From Paratrimastix pyriformis (lineage: Eukaryota; Preaxostyla; Paratrimastigidae): 64,000 nt of DNA. Under the pieces are notes generated by a model. That model ran no database searches and was not told the origin of the DNA. It saw only the letters and a program-made list of their open reading frames with translations. This document shows, in pieces, positions 30,234-40,070 of this stretch (positions are counted from its first letter, which is position 1; each line of letters opens with the position of its first letter). Position numbers and translations under genes: made by a program. Where the stretch lies: NCBI GenBank assembly GCA_027972325.1, contig JAPMOS010000171.1:1-64000 (forward strand), read 5' to 3'.

Positions 30234-30998
30234 AGTCGGGGTTCTCCTCTGCTCCTTCCCTCATGAGGTTGTCCCCTTCGGCGGGTTTTCCTCCTTCTTG
30301 AGGTTGTCCCCCTTGGGGTTTTCCTCCTCCGTGTCCGTCCCCAACCCAGCCGATGTCGCCCAGCGATGCCCCTTGAGGTTGTCCCCGACAGCGGGGTTTT
30401 CCTCCTTCTTGAGGTTGTCCCCCTTCTTGGGGTTTTCCTCCATCGTGTCCATCCCCCACCCAGCCGGTGTCGCCCAGCGATGCCCTTGAGGTTGTCCCCG
30501 ACGGCGGGGTTTTCCTCCTTCTTGAGGTTGTCCCCATCGGGGTTTTCCTCGTACCACTCGGTGAGGTTTGCCTGCCACATTTTAGCCAGGTTGTCCTCGA
30601 CCCTCTCTCTGGCCACCCCAGGGGTAACGATCCCTAGGGCATCCCGCCGACGTAGCCCAGCGGCCCCCTCCTCTCCAGCACCCGCAGGAACCGCTGCGGG
30701 TGTTAAGGGGGTCCTGGTTTGACCGTTGACCCCTTGACCGGCCCTAGCGTCACCACCAGTCCTACCGAGATCATCGATCTCAGGAAATGAGTAAACTGTA
30801 ACAAATGAATACTCACACAGACCTTCAGACGTCGTCCAAAGTTGCCCATTCATTCGGAGGTTTTGTGCGGATGCAGGCATTGGAGCTCCCATCTGCTGAG
30901 TCCAGTATTGGAATTGGATGACTGAAAAAGAGGGTACACACAGACCAACCCCATTCCAGGAAAGCTCAAAACAATAACCAGGCTGCCCTTGACCACCA
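30234..30998 (-). repeat. Minisatellite and unassigned GC-rich DNA between LINE-B and LINE-C
   Basis: From about 30259 to 30550 a unit alternating GAGGTTGTCCCC and GGGGTTTTCCTC repeats many times. It is embedded in a larger ~112-bp repeat that also contains CCAGCCGGTGTCGCCCAGCG. On the minus strand it codes for runs such as GDNLKKEENPAVGDNLKG, but other frames stay open too because of the repeat. From 30560 to 30998 an Ala/Gly/Arg-rich frame (GVNGQTRTPLTPAAVPAGAG, FQYWTQQMGAPMPASAQNLR) is open towards the left. I recognise no domain. This may be a host or element gene fragment. Confidence 0.5.
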
Positions 30999-31407
30999 CC
31001 CCGTACGGGACGATTGCGATGCATCGGAAAGCTCTCTTCCCAGCTCTTCCCATTGGACTCTCTGCCCAATCGCCAATTGCCTTAAATAATCGGTCCATCT
31101 CTTCCTGGGGGTTGTACTCCGGGTTGGCAAAGATGAGGAGGTCACGATTCTCCTTGAACAGCCCATATCCATCCAGTCTTCCACCCAAAAAACAATCATC
31201 TTTGCTGGGTGTTCTGAATTCGGGGAAGCTCAAATCGGCATTCCCAGGATGCGAGAATGCCATCGTTGTCAAACTGCCTGCTTGTCTGAGCAGAGAGGAC
31301 ACCACGTGGGGGGTCGTCCACTGGTTTCGCAGGGTGCTCTTGTGGGTCTGCCCTTCTGCCATCTCCGTGCTCACTCCATCCGCGTACCGATCGCACAGGT
31401 TCGCCAC
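30999..31407 (-). pseudogene. LINE-C C-terminal domain, truncated
   Basis: It reads RNQWTTPHVVSSLLRQAG, AFSHPGNADLSFPEFRTPSK, DDCFLGG, LLIFANPEYNPQEEMDRLFK and RCIAIVPYG, and there it meets foreign DNA. Its close similarity to the LINE-A copy in protein but with many third-position changes shows the domain was under selection in the family, including the NPEY motif. Confidence 0.7.
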
Positions 31408-31516
31408 TTCTGTTGAAAATGTTTCCCAGAAGCTGTCCCAGGTTCGGGCGCGGTACCAGCGCCCCGCGATCGCTCGATGAGCTCCCAGAGTCTGTCCATC
31501 GCTATCTGCTTACCTC

Positions 31517-31912
31517 TCACCTGCACGCTTCGGCCCAGAGGCTCCACCCATTTTTCTTGGAGCAATTGTTCTGCATCTTCTGCTCCTTCCCCTTGTCCAG
31601 CCACGCGATCAGTTTGATCGCGTTGCTCCACCTTTCCGCGACACTGCCCATCATCGAAGGGCATTCGAAAACCAAATGGTTTGTACAATCTCTCGCCCCA
31701 CACCAACATTTCCCATCCCCTTCACCATTGATGTAGAATCTGATGTTGGCCGTGATGTAACGCTGCAAGATTGCCATCATGGCCAGTCTGCCCGACATTT
31801 CGCATCGCATGGTCTGCGTATTTATTCCGCCATTTCCCGTCTGAGCATTGATGACCACTAGTGCATTCTTGCACTTCTGGGCTGTCCTGAAGATGCGCCC
31901 TTGCGGCCCCAC
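31517..31912 (-). CDS. LINE-C zinc knuckle region after RNase H
   Basis: The frame contains IFRTAQKCKNALVVINAQTG, a linker, and CWCGARDCTNHLVFECPSMM, a C-x-C-x4-C-x2-H-x4-C metal-binding cluster typical of the region following RNase H in LINEs such as the I and R1 groups. A helical segment (SVAERWSNAIKLIAWLDKGK) follows and leads to the C-terminal domain. Confidence 0.7.
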   Translation of the reverse strand: MGPQGRIFRTAQKCKNALVVINAQTGNGGINTQTMRCEMSGRLAMMAILQRYITANIRFYINGEGDGKCWCGARDCTNHLVFECPSMMGSVAERWSNAIKLIAWLDKGKEQKMQNNCSKKNGWSLWAEACR

Positions 31913-32208
31913 TCTTTTAGGTTTTCACGAAAATCTCCCTCCACCGTCTTTCCATCGCTCCGCCGGACAAGCCGAAATCCCCAGGTCTGCTCTTGCGGCT
32001 CCTTGGTGCTCTCCAGTTTTATACTCTGGCCTGCAATCTTGTCCGCCAACCTATTCCCTCCGCATCCAGCGATGCCCCTGTCTCCTGGTGCCCTTTACCC
32101 AAACCAGCCTGACCTCGCCCCTATGTTCCTCCAAGATTCGTTGGCCCCTCCGAAGAAGACCCTCAGCCTTCGACTCGATTAGGTCGGTCGGCGTCCAGTC
32201 TCTCCTCA

Positions 32209-32748
32209 TCAGCCCTTCCACCCATCCCTTTGCCACCTTGCTGTCCGTGCGCACCTCCACGTTTGCATCCTGTCCCACCCTGATGGCCTCCAGGATGGCC
32301 TCAAGCTCTGCCTCATTGTTTGTTTGCCCCTGCCCGTGCACCTTCTTCCAACCCGCACTGCCAGCACCCCGTTGGGCAGCCGCTCCACCACCGCCAGTGC
32401 CGCTCGCCGGTCCTTCTTCCTGGATGCACTACCGTCCGTATAGAATGTCCGCCACTTGAGTTCGGGCTCCTCTACCCGCACTTCGTCGCATTCCGCTCGC
32501 AGCGCCTCCATTCTGCTCCTCATGCCGCCATCTTTGTTTCCTCCTGCTTCAGGCGCCCCTTGTTGCATTCGTCGTCCACTCGCCCCTACCTTCTCTTTTA
32601 CCCTCCCTGTCGCCCTGCGTCTTTCTCCGACACGTCGCCGGCACCACCACCGAGCTTCCCACTCTGCCCCAAAGCCAACTTGGTCTGCTTCTTCCCCTTC
32701 TTTGCTTCTCCAGTCTTGAGCCGGCTCCATTGACCTTGTCCTCGCCAT
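32209..32748 (-). pseudogene. LINE-C RNase H domain, frameshifted
   Basis: KWRTFYTDGSASRKKDRRAA holds the first catalytic Asp. A one-base shift then hides the Glu helix, which reads TNNEAELEAILEAIRVGQD in the adjacent frame (32051-32341), together with VRTDSKVAKGWVEGLM (second Asp) and VKGTRRQGHRWM near the end. All four catalytic positions can be accounted for once the shift is undone. Confidence 0.85.
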
Positions 32749-33547
32749 TCCTCTGCTTCAATGCCCTCTGGCTCCCCTCCCTCGCTCTCCATCCTTGCTT
32801 TCTTTCCTTCTCCGCCTCTTCCTCTCTAATCCGCCTCGCCAGCTTCACGTACTCCGTCTCCACTCTGTTCCCCAGACGCAGACCCGCTCCATGATGGCTT
32901 TGACATACTGTGGCTTCCTGCCCTTCCACTGGAACCTACCCCCACTATCAGGTCTGCCACGCTCCTGATCCCCCTCCTCATCAGTGTTTGTCTGTGTTGC
33001 TTGGTGATCCTGTGCGGGCTTGCCAATTCCTCCAGTGTTGTTGGCATCCCAGACCCTGCTCCTCTTTCAGCTCCTCGCCCTCCCTGAGAATGGCCAGATC
33101 ATTCCTGGACATGACCTGCAGCATCCCCGAGAGGATGCCAGGCATCTTCTCCTTTCCGTGGAGCCTTACCCACTTACCCGGGTCATCCAGCAGGGGTTCA
33201 CTTGTGGTCCACAACTTCTGAAGAAGTGCAATCTCCTCACGGAGCATCACCCCATCCTTGCTCATCCGCCACTCTCCCCAACAACTGTGTCAGCACCATC
33301 ATATCATGCACATCCACCGGGTCCTTCAGGCCCATGCCCCCTTCATCCTCCGGGAAGAAAAGCACCTCCGCCGGATCGCACTTCCCCAGACAGCCACCAA
33401 TCTCCCTAAAGACCCTCTCATATCTTTGCCGTAGGATCTCCAAGTCCTTCTTTGGCATGGGGCACTGTCTGGCCGTGTACTGGAGGCACGTCGACACGCA
33501 CTCGTTGATCATCTGCACCATCAACCTCGGGGGGACCTGATTGTCCA

Positions 33548-34570
33548 TCAGCCTGTGCAGCCTCCCGCACATTTCTGGATAACCTTCTCCGTGTTGACCT
33601 TCATGTTCATCTCCTCGTCTATCCAAATCCCCAGGTATCGGATGGCCCCACCCTTCTGCTGGACCTTGATGACCCGACCCTCACCCAAGTCCAGGTCCGT
33701 CTTGCTCTTCACCCCCCCACACAGGTAGTCACACTTGGTCCACGACAGCTGCATGCCCGCCTCCTCCACCTTCCGTCTCACTGTGTTGACCAACCGGACC
33801 ATCTGCTCCTTGGTTCGAGTGACCAGCATAACATCGTCAGCAAAGGCAAGGACTTTCACCTTCCTCCCACTATCCAGGATATACCCACCTTCCTGCTTTC
33901 GCACCTCTGCCAGCACTTCCTCCATGAATGAGATAAAGAGCAGACACGAAAGCGGGTCCCCCTGGCTGATACCCCTTTCTATGTCGTAGCTCTCTGTCAG
34001 TCCGTACCCTGTGATCACTCTCGCCTTCCTTCCCTCGTACAGACTATCTACGTACCTGATGAATGCCTCCTCAACCCCCATCCGTCTCAACCCCTCCTCA
34101 GTGCGTCCATGTCCACCGTGTCGTATGCTTTTTATGTCCAATGAGCACATATGGAACTCTCGACCTCCCATAATTTTCGAGTCAGTGAGCACTCCCATAA
34201 TCTCTGCGATTGGGGTCTCAATCCTCCGACCCCTCAAGAATCCAAACTGCTCCGCCCCAAACACTTGCTTCTCTACGCACCAGTCTTGAAACCGCGACGC
34301 CACCACCACCTGCAGCCCCTTCAGAAAAACTTGGATCAAAGTGATCGGTCTCCTTCCTGCCGGGTCCCCGGGTGCTCCGTCTGCGATTTCGTGGCCATAA
34401 ACACCGAGCTAATCTTGAGCTCCTGCGGCACCTCACTCTTTCCAGCATCTCATTATATCTCCTTCTCATCCACTCCTTGATCTCATCCTGACAGGCGTGA
34501 ATCATCTCCGCCGTCACCCCGTCCGGGCCCGCCATCTGGGAGTGCTCCCAGGATCGTTTCAACGTCATGC
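33548..34570 (-). pseudogene. LINE-C reverse transcriptase
   Basis: AGPDGVTAEMIHACQDEIKE starts the domain. The main frame from 34339 then gives VFGAEQFGFLRGRRIETPIA, FHMCSLDIKS (first Asp; a small deletion follows, where AYDTVD-type sequence is expected), ESYDIERGISQGDPLSCLLF and VKVLAFADDVMLVTRTKEQM (FADD catalytic box), and GGAIRYLGIWIDEEMNMKVN (thumb motif). It is a standard non-LTR RT used for target-primed reverse transcription. Only a few shifts separate it from an intact frame. Confidence 0.9.
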
Positions 34571-35002
34571 ATGGTAAGGGGCCATGATGACCCTCTCCTC
34601 CTCCTGAGACCTTCCCACCGGTGCCTGCTTCATTCCGCCCATCGGCATCACTCTCCTTGCCAGGTCCGCCATGAATTCCCTCCATCCCCTCTTCACCAAT
34701 TCTGGATCTGTCACCACCTTATCCACCTTGCCTTCACCGTTCTTGGTGGCATACGCCGTGACGGGCGCCACCCCGTCAGTCATTATGCCCTTATATATCC
34801 GTTTGCGTTTTCCTCCAACGCCCTGTCCCGCTTCTTGTAGTGCATGCTTCTCATCTTTGCCAATTGGCGCTGCATCTCCTCCTCCTTTCCGAGTCCCTCT
34901 CCTCCACCGCCCTCCGCCGCAGCTTCCTCATGCGGTGGGGCTCGTAGTCCCGATCCGTATTTGTAACCTCCCGGTACCCAAACACATGCCCCGCCGTTTC
35001 CC

Positions 35003-36093
35003 TCAGGATCCGACCCATCTGTTCGAATGACAGCTCCTCCCCTTCCCCGATGCCTTTCGAATCATCTCCGCCACCTTCCTCCTATATGAGCCCATCTTCT
35101 CCACCAACACATCGTACTCTTCTCTCCCTTTTTCACGCAGCAACGCGTCCAAGTCCGACCTGGACGGGCAAATGGCCACCTTCCTCCTTCTCGTCCCCGC
35201 CCATGCCGGCAGCATGTTCCTCAAGTCAGTCACGACCATGTGATGGTCTGTAACTTCGCTCCACTGTATCTCCTCATTTCTCCATACCTATAGGTTATCG
35301 AGCATCCTTGCCATCGTCCCTTGCGTTGCGAGGCAAAGGTCCAACCGAGCCACCCCTTTCATCCCCGGCTGCTTGTCCTTCTCCTCTGCATCCCCCCTTC
35401 TTGTTCCGCACAAACGTGATCTCATTCTCCTTGCCTACCATCTTCGCCGTGTCATACAGTCCCAACTTCTCATGCTCTCCGACTTCCTTGGCCCAGCTAT
35501 TCGCATCCGTGTACACCACCACTCCCCTTCCCTCTGCCGCCCCTCCGCCATGCACTCATCCAGCCTTTCAATAATCACCTTCCTGACCCTCTCCTTGTCA
35601 TCTCCTCCCCAGTCGGATAGTACATATTCACCAGCCGGAGGTTGGTCTTTCCCTCCGACCAGTCCATGTACATCAAATAGCCCGGCAGGACCTCCGTGAC
35701 ACGACGCACCGCCATCTGCAGGGTCCGTCTATATCCTATCATCACCCCCCCCTTGGGGTGACGCTCCACCGCATTCTCCACCACCGAACTCCTCCACCGC
35801 CATCCCCTCATCCACTTCTCCTCCAACTGCTCCTTATTCGCCTTCGTCCCCTTTGTTTCTTGCAACAGGGCAATGTCTACCCGTCCTACCCGCAACAGGT
35901 CCGCCACATTACTTCGCTTCCACTCTGACCCAAGTCCTCGCACATTCCACCCTGCCACCCGCATCCTGTCCTCCTCCTTCATCGGCAACCCCGCCCTCAG
36001 GTTGGCCTCCTTCCTCCCCTGGCACCACTTCTCCACCCCCCGAAACTCCTCCTCCTCCGCCTTCACGTCATATCCCCTCTCAATATCCAACAT
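35003..36093 (-). pseudogene. LINE-C APE-type endonuclease
   Basis: RMRVAGWNVRGLGSEWKRSN gives the first Asn, VDIALLQETKGTKANKEQ the Glu, and RHPKGGVMIGYRRTLQMAV and NLRLVNMYYPTGEE the core strands. VVVYTDANSWAKEVG takes the GDFN position. VTDHHMVVTDLRN, near 35240, is the terminal Asp-His. Basic helical sequence linking to RT follows (VEKMGSYRRKVAEMIRKASG). The fold is complete across three frames. Confidence 0.85.
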
Positions 36094-36399
36094 TTTTGCT
36101 TTTTGCCTCCTCTTCCTTTGTGCATCCTTCTTCCCCTCTTCTTCCTTGCCTTCCTGCTCATCCCATCCCCAGGTCGCCGACTCACTTCCGGATACGACAC
36201 GCCCGCTACCAGGACCTGCTCCTCCTGTCCTTCAGGCTTCTCCGCCTTGTCTGCTCCCCGCCCTGTCATCCCTTGACTCTCTTTCCTCACCGCACACGAT
36301 ACCTTCTGCAGTCTCCCCTCTGCAGCTCCCCCCAAATGCTGGCCCCTCCCGGACCTTTGCATCCGCGACCCCATTCCAGCTTCAGCCACGTACACGAAA

Positions 36400-37219
36400 A
36401 CATCCCCATGCATAATCTCGCACTCCTCCACCTCATACACCACACTGTCATTGAACCTCCACCACGCCCCATCAATCCTTTTCAGTGCCACCCAATGACG
36501 CCCCCCGCCCCTTCTTCCACAGAATTCCGCCTCCGCTTCCAGGTGGTAGCTTGTCCCGAGTACGTCTACTATGTCCGGCTGCACTTTCCACTGCGTCTGA
36601 TCCGCCCCCCTACCCCTCTGGTTCCGAACCACCTGCACCACCAGGACACTCTCCCCTTCTATCGCACGCTCATCCCGTGCATGCCACTGGTCCCCACCAC
36701 ACACCGGACACTTCTTCATGACACGGTCATCTGCCATCACTACCCTCCTTACCGCCTCATTCATACTGTCCCCGTCCCTCATCAGACGCACAAACAAGCA
36801 CTCCCGCGCCCTCTCTCTGCCAACACTTTCACATCCGCATTCCACACACACGTCCACCACCCTCATCCTGACTCCCACCGGGATCCGCGCCCTTTTCAGC
36901 AGCTCAATCACAGCCACCCCGCTTCTCCATCCTGCGTCTCGTCCAGTCCCTCCGTCCCCCTCTTCCAAATCCCTTCTTCTCCATCAGGGTCCCCACCGAC
37001 ACCTCTGACCACATCAAACAGCGGATCTGCCCCACCAACCGCCTCCGCCGCCTGCAACCCGGCGCTCAACCAACACCTGTGTCCAGTCGTGTTGGCGATG
37101 CCACGATATTGCTCGACGTCTCCCTGCACCGGTACCCTATCCATCCCCGGCTGCCCGCTCCCTCCCCATCCAAATCGTCCATGCCTCTCCCCTCCAGGGG
37201 TACATCCTCGCCCGGACAC
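36400..37219 (-). pseudogene. LINE-C ubiquitin-specific protease (peptidase C19) domain
   Basis: The Cys box reads QYRGIANTTGHRCWLSAGLQ, with the nucleophile codon at 37073-37075. The zinc fingers are VVDVCVECGCES (C-x2-C) and KKCPVCGGDQW (C-x2-C), ~46 residues apart, as in USP finger subdomains. The His box reads SYHLEAEAEFCGRRGGGRHW (His codon 36495-36497), followed by DGAWWRFNDSVVYEV (Asn-Asp) and GDVFVYV, the final strand. One frameshift near 36940 separates the Cys part from the rest. The domain precedes the endonuclease on one polyprotein. Active USPs remove ubiquitin from proteins. A role in protecting the retrotransposition complex from degradation is inference. Confidence 0.8.
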
Positions 37220-37247
37220 CCATCGACACCTCTCGATGCCACCACTT

Positions 37248-38122
37248 TCACCCCGTCCCTACCAACCGAACCCCCCGGCATCCATCCGCCCCGCCCTCGT
37301 CCATGCCGCGCCATCCCCGCACCCTTCTCCGAGCCGTCTTCCGCCCCGTCTCCCCACTCCATCTCCGCACCTTTCTTTGCGCTTCTTCCTTTTCCCACAA
37401 TCTCCTCCTCTGCACCTCACATTCCGCTATCCCCATCGCCAACAACCAATTCCATGTCAGCCCCAACCCTGCCATTACCACCCTCGCCCACCGTGCGATC
37501 CACTGGCTGATACATCTCCAGTGTCCTTCGTTCATCTTGTTTTCTGAAATATAATGCCAGACCATTGTTGTTCCGCTGCCTTTTGCCTGACCGAGATCAC
37601 CGTCCCATCGCAGCCCCAGAGTCCGTTCCCCTGATCAGCAAATGGCACAGAACCCTCATCCTTCCGCTCACATGCCACATCTTCTCGGTCCCCACAGCAT
37701 CTTTCAACATGACTCCTCGGGCTCCCCCTACCCCATCGCTCATCCTGCATAAGTTCAGCCTTTTCCGGCAGCCTCCTCCGGCTAGAAGCTATCCCCCACG
37801 CCCAATACTCCTTCAGTTCGCCGGTCAGTTTCTTTTCCCCATCATCCCAGCTTCCCTCAGGTACCAGAACTCTCCTTCCCACATCCACATAGCAGCCATT
37901 CAGCCAACATCCTCTTTGTACCAGCCATCTCCTCTCCAAACGCTCGATTCCATCGATTCTCGCGTTAATTCCTATCCCTTCCTGCCATACTTCATCCACC
38001 AGGTCCACCCATTTTCCCACTTCCAATTTTCCACATCCACTGCCCCATAGCGCTTCTCTCCCAACCATCTCCACCATCTGATCCCGTACCCAGCTCACCT
38101 CCATTGACCCTGCCACGCCCAT
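37248..38122 (-). pseudogene. LINE-C polyprotein N-terminal region
   Basis: Two overlapping frames (38122-37532 and 37565-37248) carry WVRDQMVEMVGREALW, LERRWLVQRGCWLNGCYVDV and, further on, WIARWARVVMAGLGLTWNWL, the part shared with LINE-B. A charged linker follows, rich in Arg (KEEAQRKVRRWSGETGRKTA). No catalytic domain is certain. RGCWLNG weakly recalls the WLND start of Ulp1 proteases, but the His-Asp-Cys triad was not found. This is likely the start of ORF2. Confidence 0.4.
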
Positions 38123-38336
38123 TGTTCCAGTCTGTTGCAGAGTCCCACCACCTCAAGATGCCACGATCGATCACTGTCCCAATTCCATCCCACCGTTCCA
38201 GTCTGCCCCTTGTTACCCCTCGTTGTCCCCCATCCATACTCCTCTTCCAGAGACGCACCAAAAATGTTTACAGCGCGATGGCCCGTCTCCATATGCATCT
38301 CAGAAGCGCGCCTAGCTTCGAGAGGCCCCCTCATCG

Positions 38337-39620
38337 TTACCGATGCGACGACCCATGCCCATGTGCATGCGTGTGGTGATGCGAGTGCGACGAACGTCGC
38401 TCCCCGCTTGGGCTGGGCTTCCTCTTCTTGCTCTTGGCCGTATCTGTCGCCGAGGCAGTCTTGGCAGCTGCCGTCCCCTTCTCGCCAGGGGCACTCTTCG
38501 CCGCCCCATCCTCGGGCTGCATAGCCTGCCCCGTCCCCGGCGTGGCCAGAGTCGGCGTCACCGGCACTGACGGCGTCGGCGACGTCACCAGGGGCCGGGC
38601 TGACGCCGGCGTCACCGCTGCAGGGTGGTCGAACCCTTCGAAGACCGAGGCCAGCTTCGCTGCAGGGGCCTTGCCTCCGATGAAGGCCGGCCTGGCCTTC
38701 TCCCTCTTTTCCATCCGGAACAGAGCCACTGTCCTCAAAACAGTGAGCCAACGGTAGCGGGATAATCAGACCTTTAAGGGAGACCAGGTCCGCTGGCGCT
38801 GCAAAGACCATGCCACTGTCCCATTTCACCGCAGATGCATCCGCAATTGTCCCTTCGTCCAGGGCAGCCTGGAGGGCCACTTCGAGCTCCATCTCCGACC
38901 TTCCGCTGCGCCAGCCCAGGTCTTCGGTCTTCTTCGCAGCGCTTGGGGCCAGCCTCCAACGCACCTCCACCTCGCGCGACGCTGACCGCACTGGGACCTT
39001 CACCGGGCGGGTAACAGCCCGCTCAACCGGGCCACGCACCTCCAGGACCAGGCTCCGGCCGCAAGGGGTCACTCCAACATTGGTCGTGCTGGTGCGTTGC
39101 CGTTTCCACGCAGCAAATAAAGCCTCGGGGCTACCATCTCATTTGATAGGAAGGTTGTCCTCTCGCCAGCAGAGGGGTGGCCGACATCACCTGGGCACCA
39201 ACCGACTCCGCCCAGGCCTTCGCCTCATCCAACATGTTCCCCGCACACCCCAGGGACAGAGCCGTGTTTCCCACCATGGGCAGCGCATCCATCTTTGCTG
39301 GGGGTCTCGGCAGACTGCGGGCATCAGGGTGGTGGATTCTGACCAGCCACCTATCCTTGACCACGGGCCCAAACAATCCCTTCCCTCTGCGCACCGGCTC
39401 AGCCTCGTCCACAGCGCCATCCACCGAAACCGTTGGAGACCCGTCCGGACGGACAGCCTCCTCCGCTGCCCCACCAACAACCGGGGACGGGACCAGCGGG
39501 GCAGGAGCCACCGCAGCAACTGGATCGGCCGAACCAGGGGCAGGGGCCAACGCTTGGCCAGGAGCAGGGGAGTCCAGCACCGAAGTTGACATAGCACCTA
39601 CCGCACCACAGAAGAACAAC
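38337..39620 (-). pseudogene. LINE-C ORF1-like (Gag-type) region
   Basis: Reading 5' to 3' on the minus strand: a Pro/Ala/Val-rich start (SVLDSPAPGQALAPAPGSAD), VKDRWLVRIHHPDARSLPRP, MLDEAKAWAESVGAQVMSAT, then after a stop/shift near 39130 SLVLEVRGPVERAVTRPVKV, and finally a His-rich basic tail (SSHSHHHTHAHGHGSSHR). A strand-helix module with a basic tail is what ORF1 RNA-binding proteins look like. The upstream 400 bases (39630-40045) have an open frame but look like 5' UTR. I recognise no named family. Confidence 0.4.
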
Positions 39621-40070
39621 AAAGTGAGGATCGTTGCCAGGCCGCAGATCATCGATTGCATCCCCTTCACTACGGCACCAAAATACGTCCAACACGACGA
39701 AAATAGTTCATTCCCATTCCCTTGTTCCCTCCTACTTTCCCGCATTCCCCTGTTCCATCCCTTGCCTCGATGAGCTCTCTCAGAATAAAGCATTCTTGCC
39801 AACACTCGACTGATAGCTGTCATTCTCCTACCAATAATAAAACAATAGATCAGCATTTCCAATTCATTATTTCCCAGGTTCGTCCTGAGAGCATTCCGCA
39901 CGATCTGCTCGATCGTTTGCGGTGCAGGTCTCCGAACTGCTTGTTCAGATCCCAAGGCGCAGACTTCTTGTCTGTAAGCCCATACACGCAACGCAAACAT
40001 AAGCGGAACTAGGACGGACCAAATGCGCAGATTTAAAGCTTGCAACAGAGATTATAACGCGGGGGGCCCG

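Larger units (their letters stand above)
30999..40070 (-). mobile_element. LINE-C: near-complete LINE of the USP family, 3' end missing
   Basis: This 9.1-kb minus-strand element starts at a G-rich 5' end (…GCGGGGGGCCCG, about 40060-40070) inside the fibre gene of element 2. It runs through an ORF1-like region, the N-terminal region, USP, endonuclease, RT, RNase H, zinc knuckle and the first part of the C-terminal domain. Homology with LINE-A/B stops at 30999, inside the codons for IVPYG, so 3' UTR and tail are absent. LINEs normally lose their 5' end, so this end was removed by a later event. Frameshifts occur throughout. Confidence 0.75.

Noticed and set aside
37532-38122. Possible Ulp1-type protease in LINE-C (RGCWLNG)
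   Set aside because: Only a weak WLN match; the His, Asp and Cys boxes could not be found in any frame.
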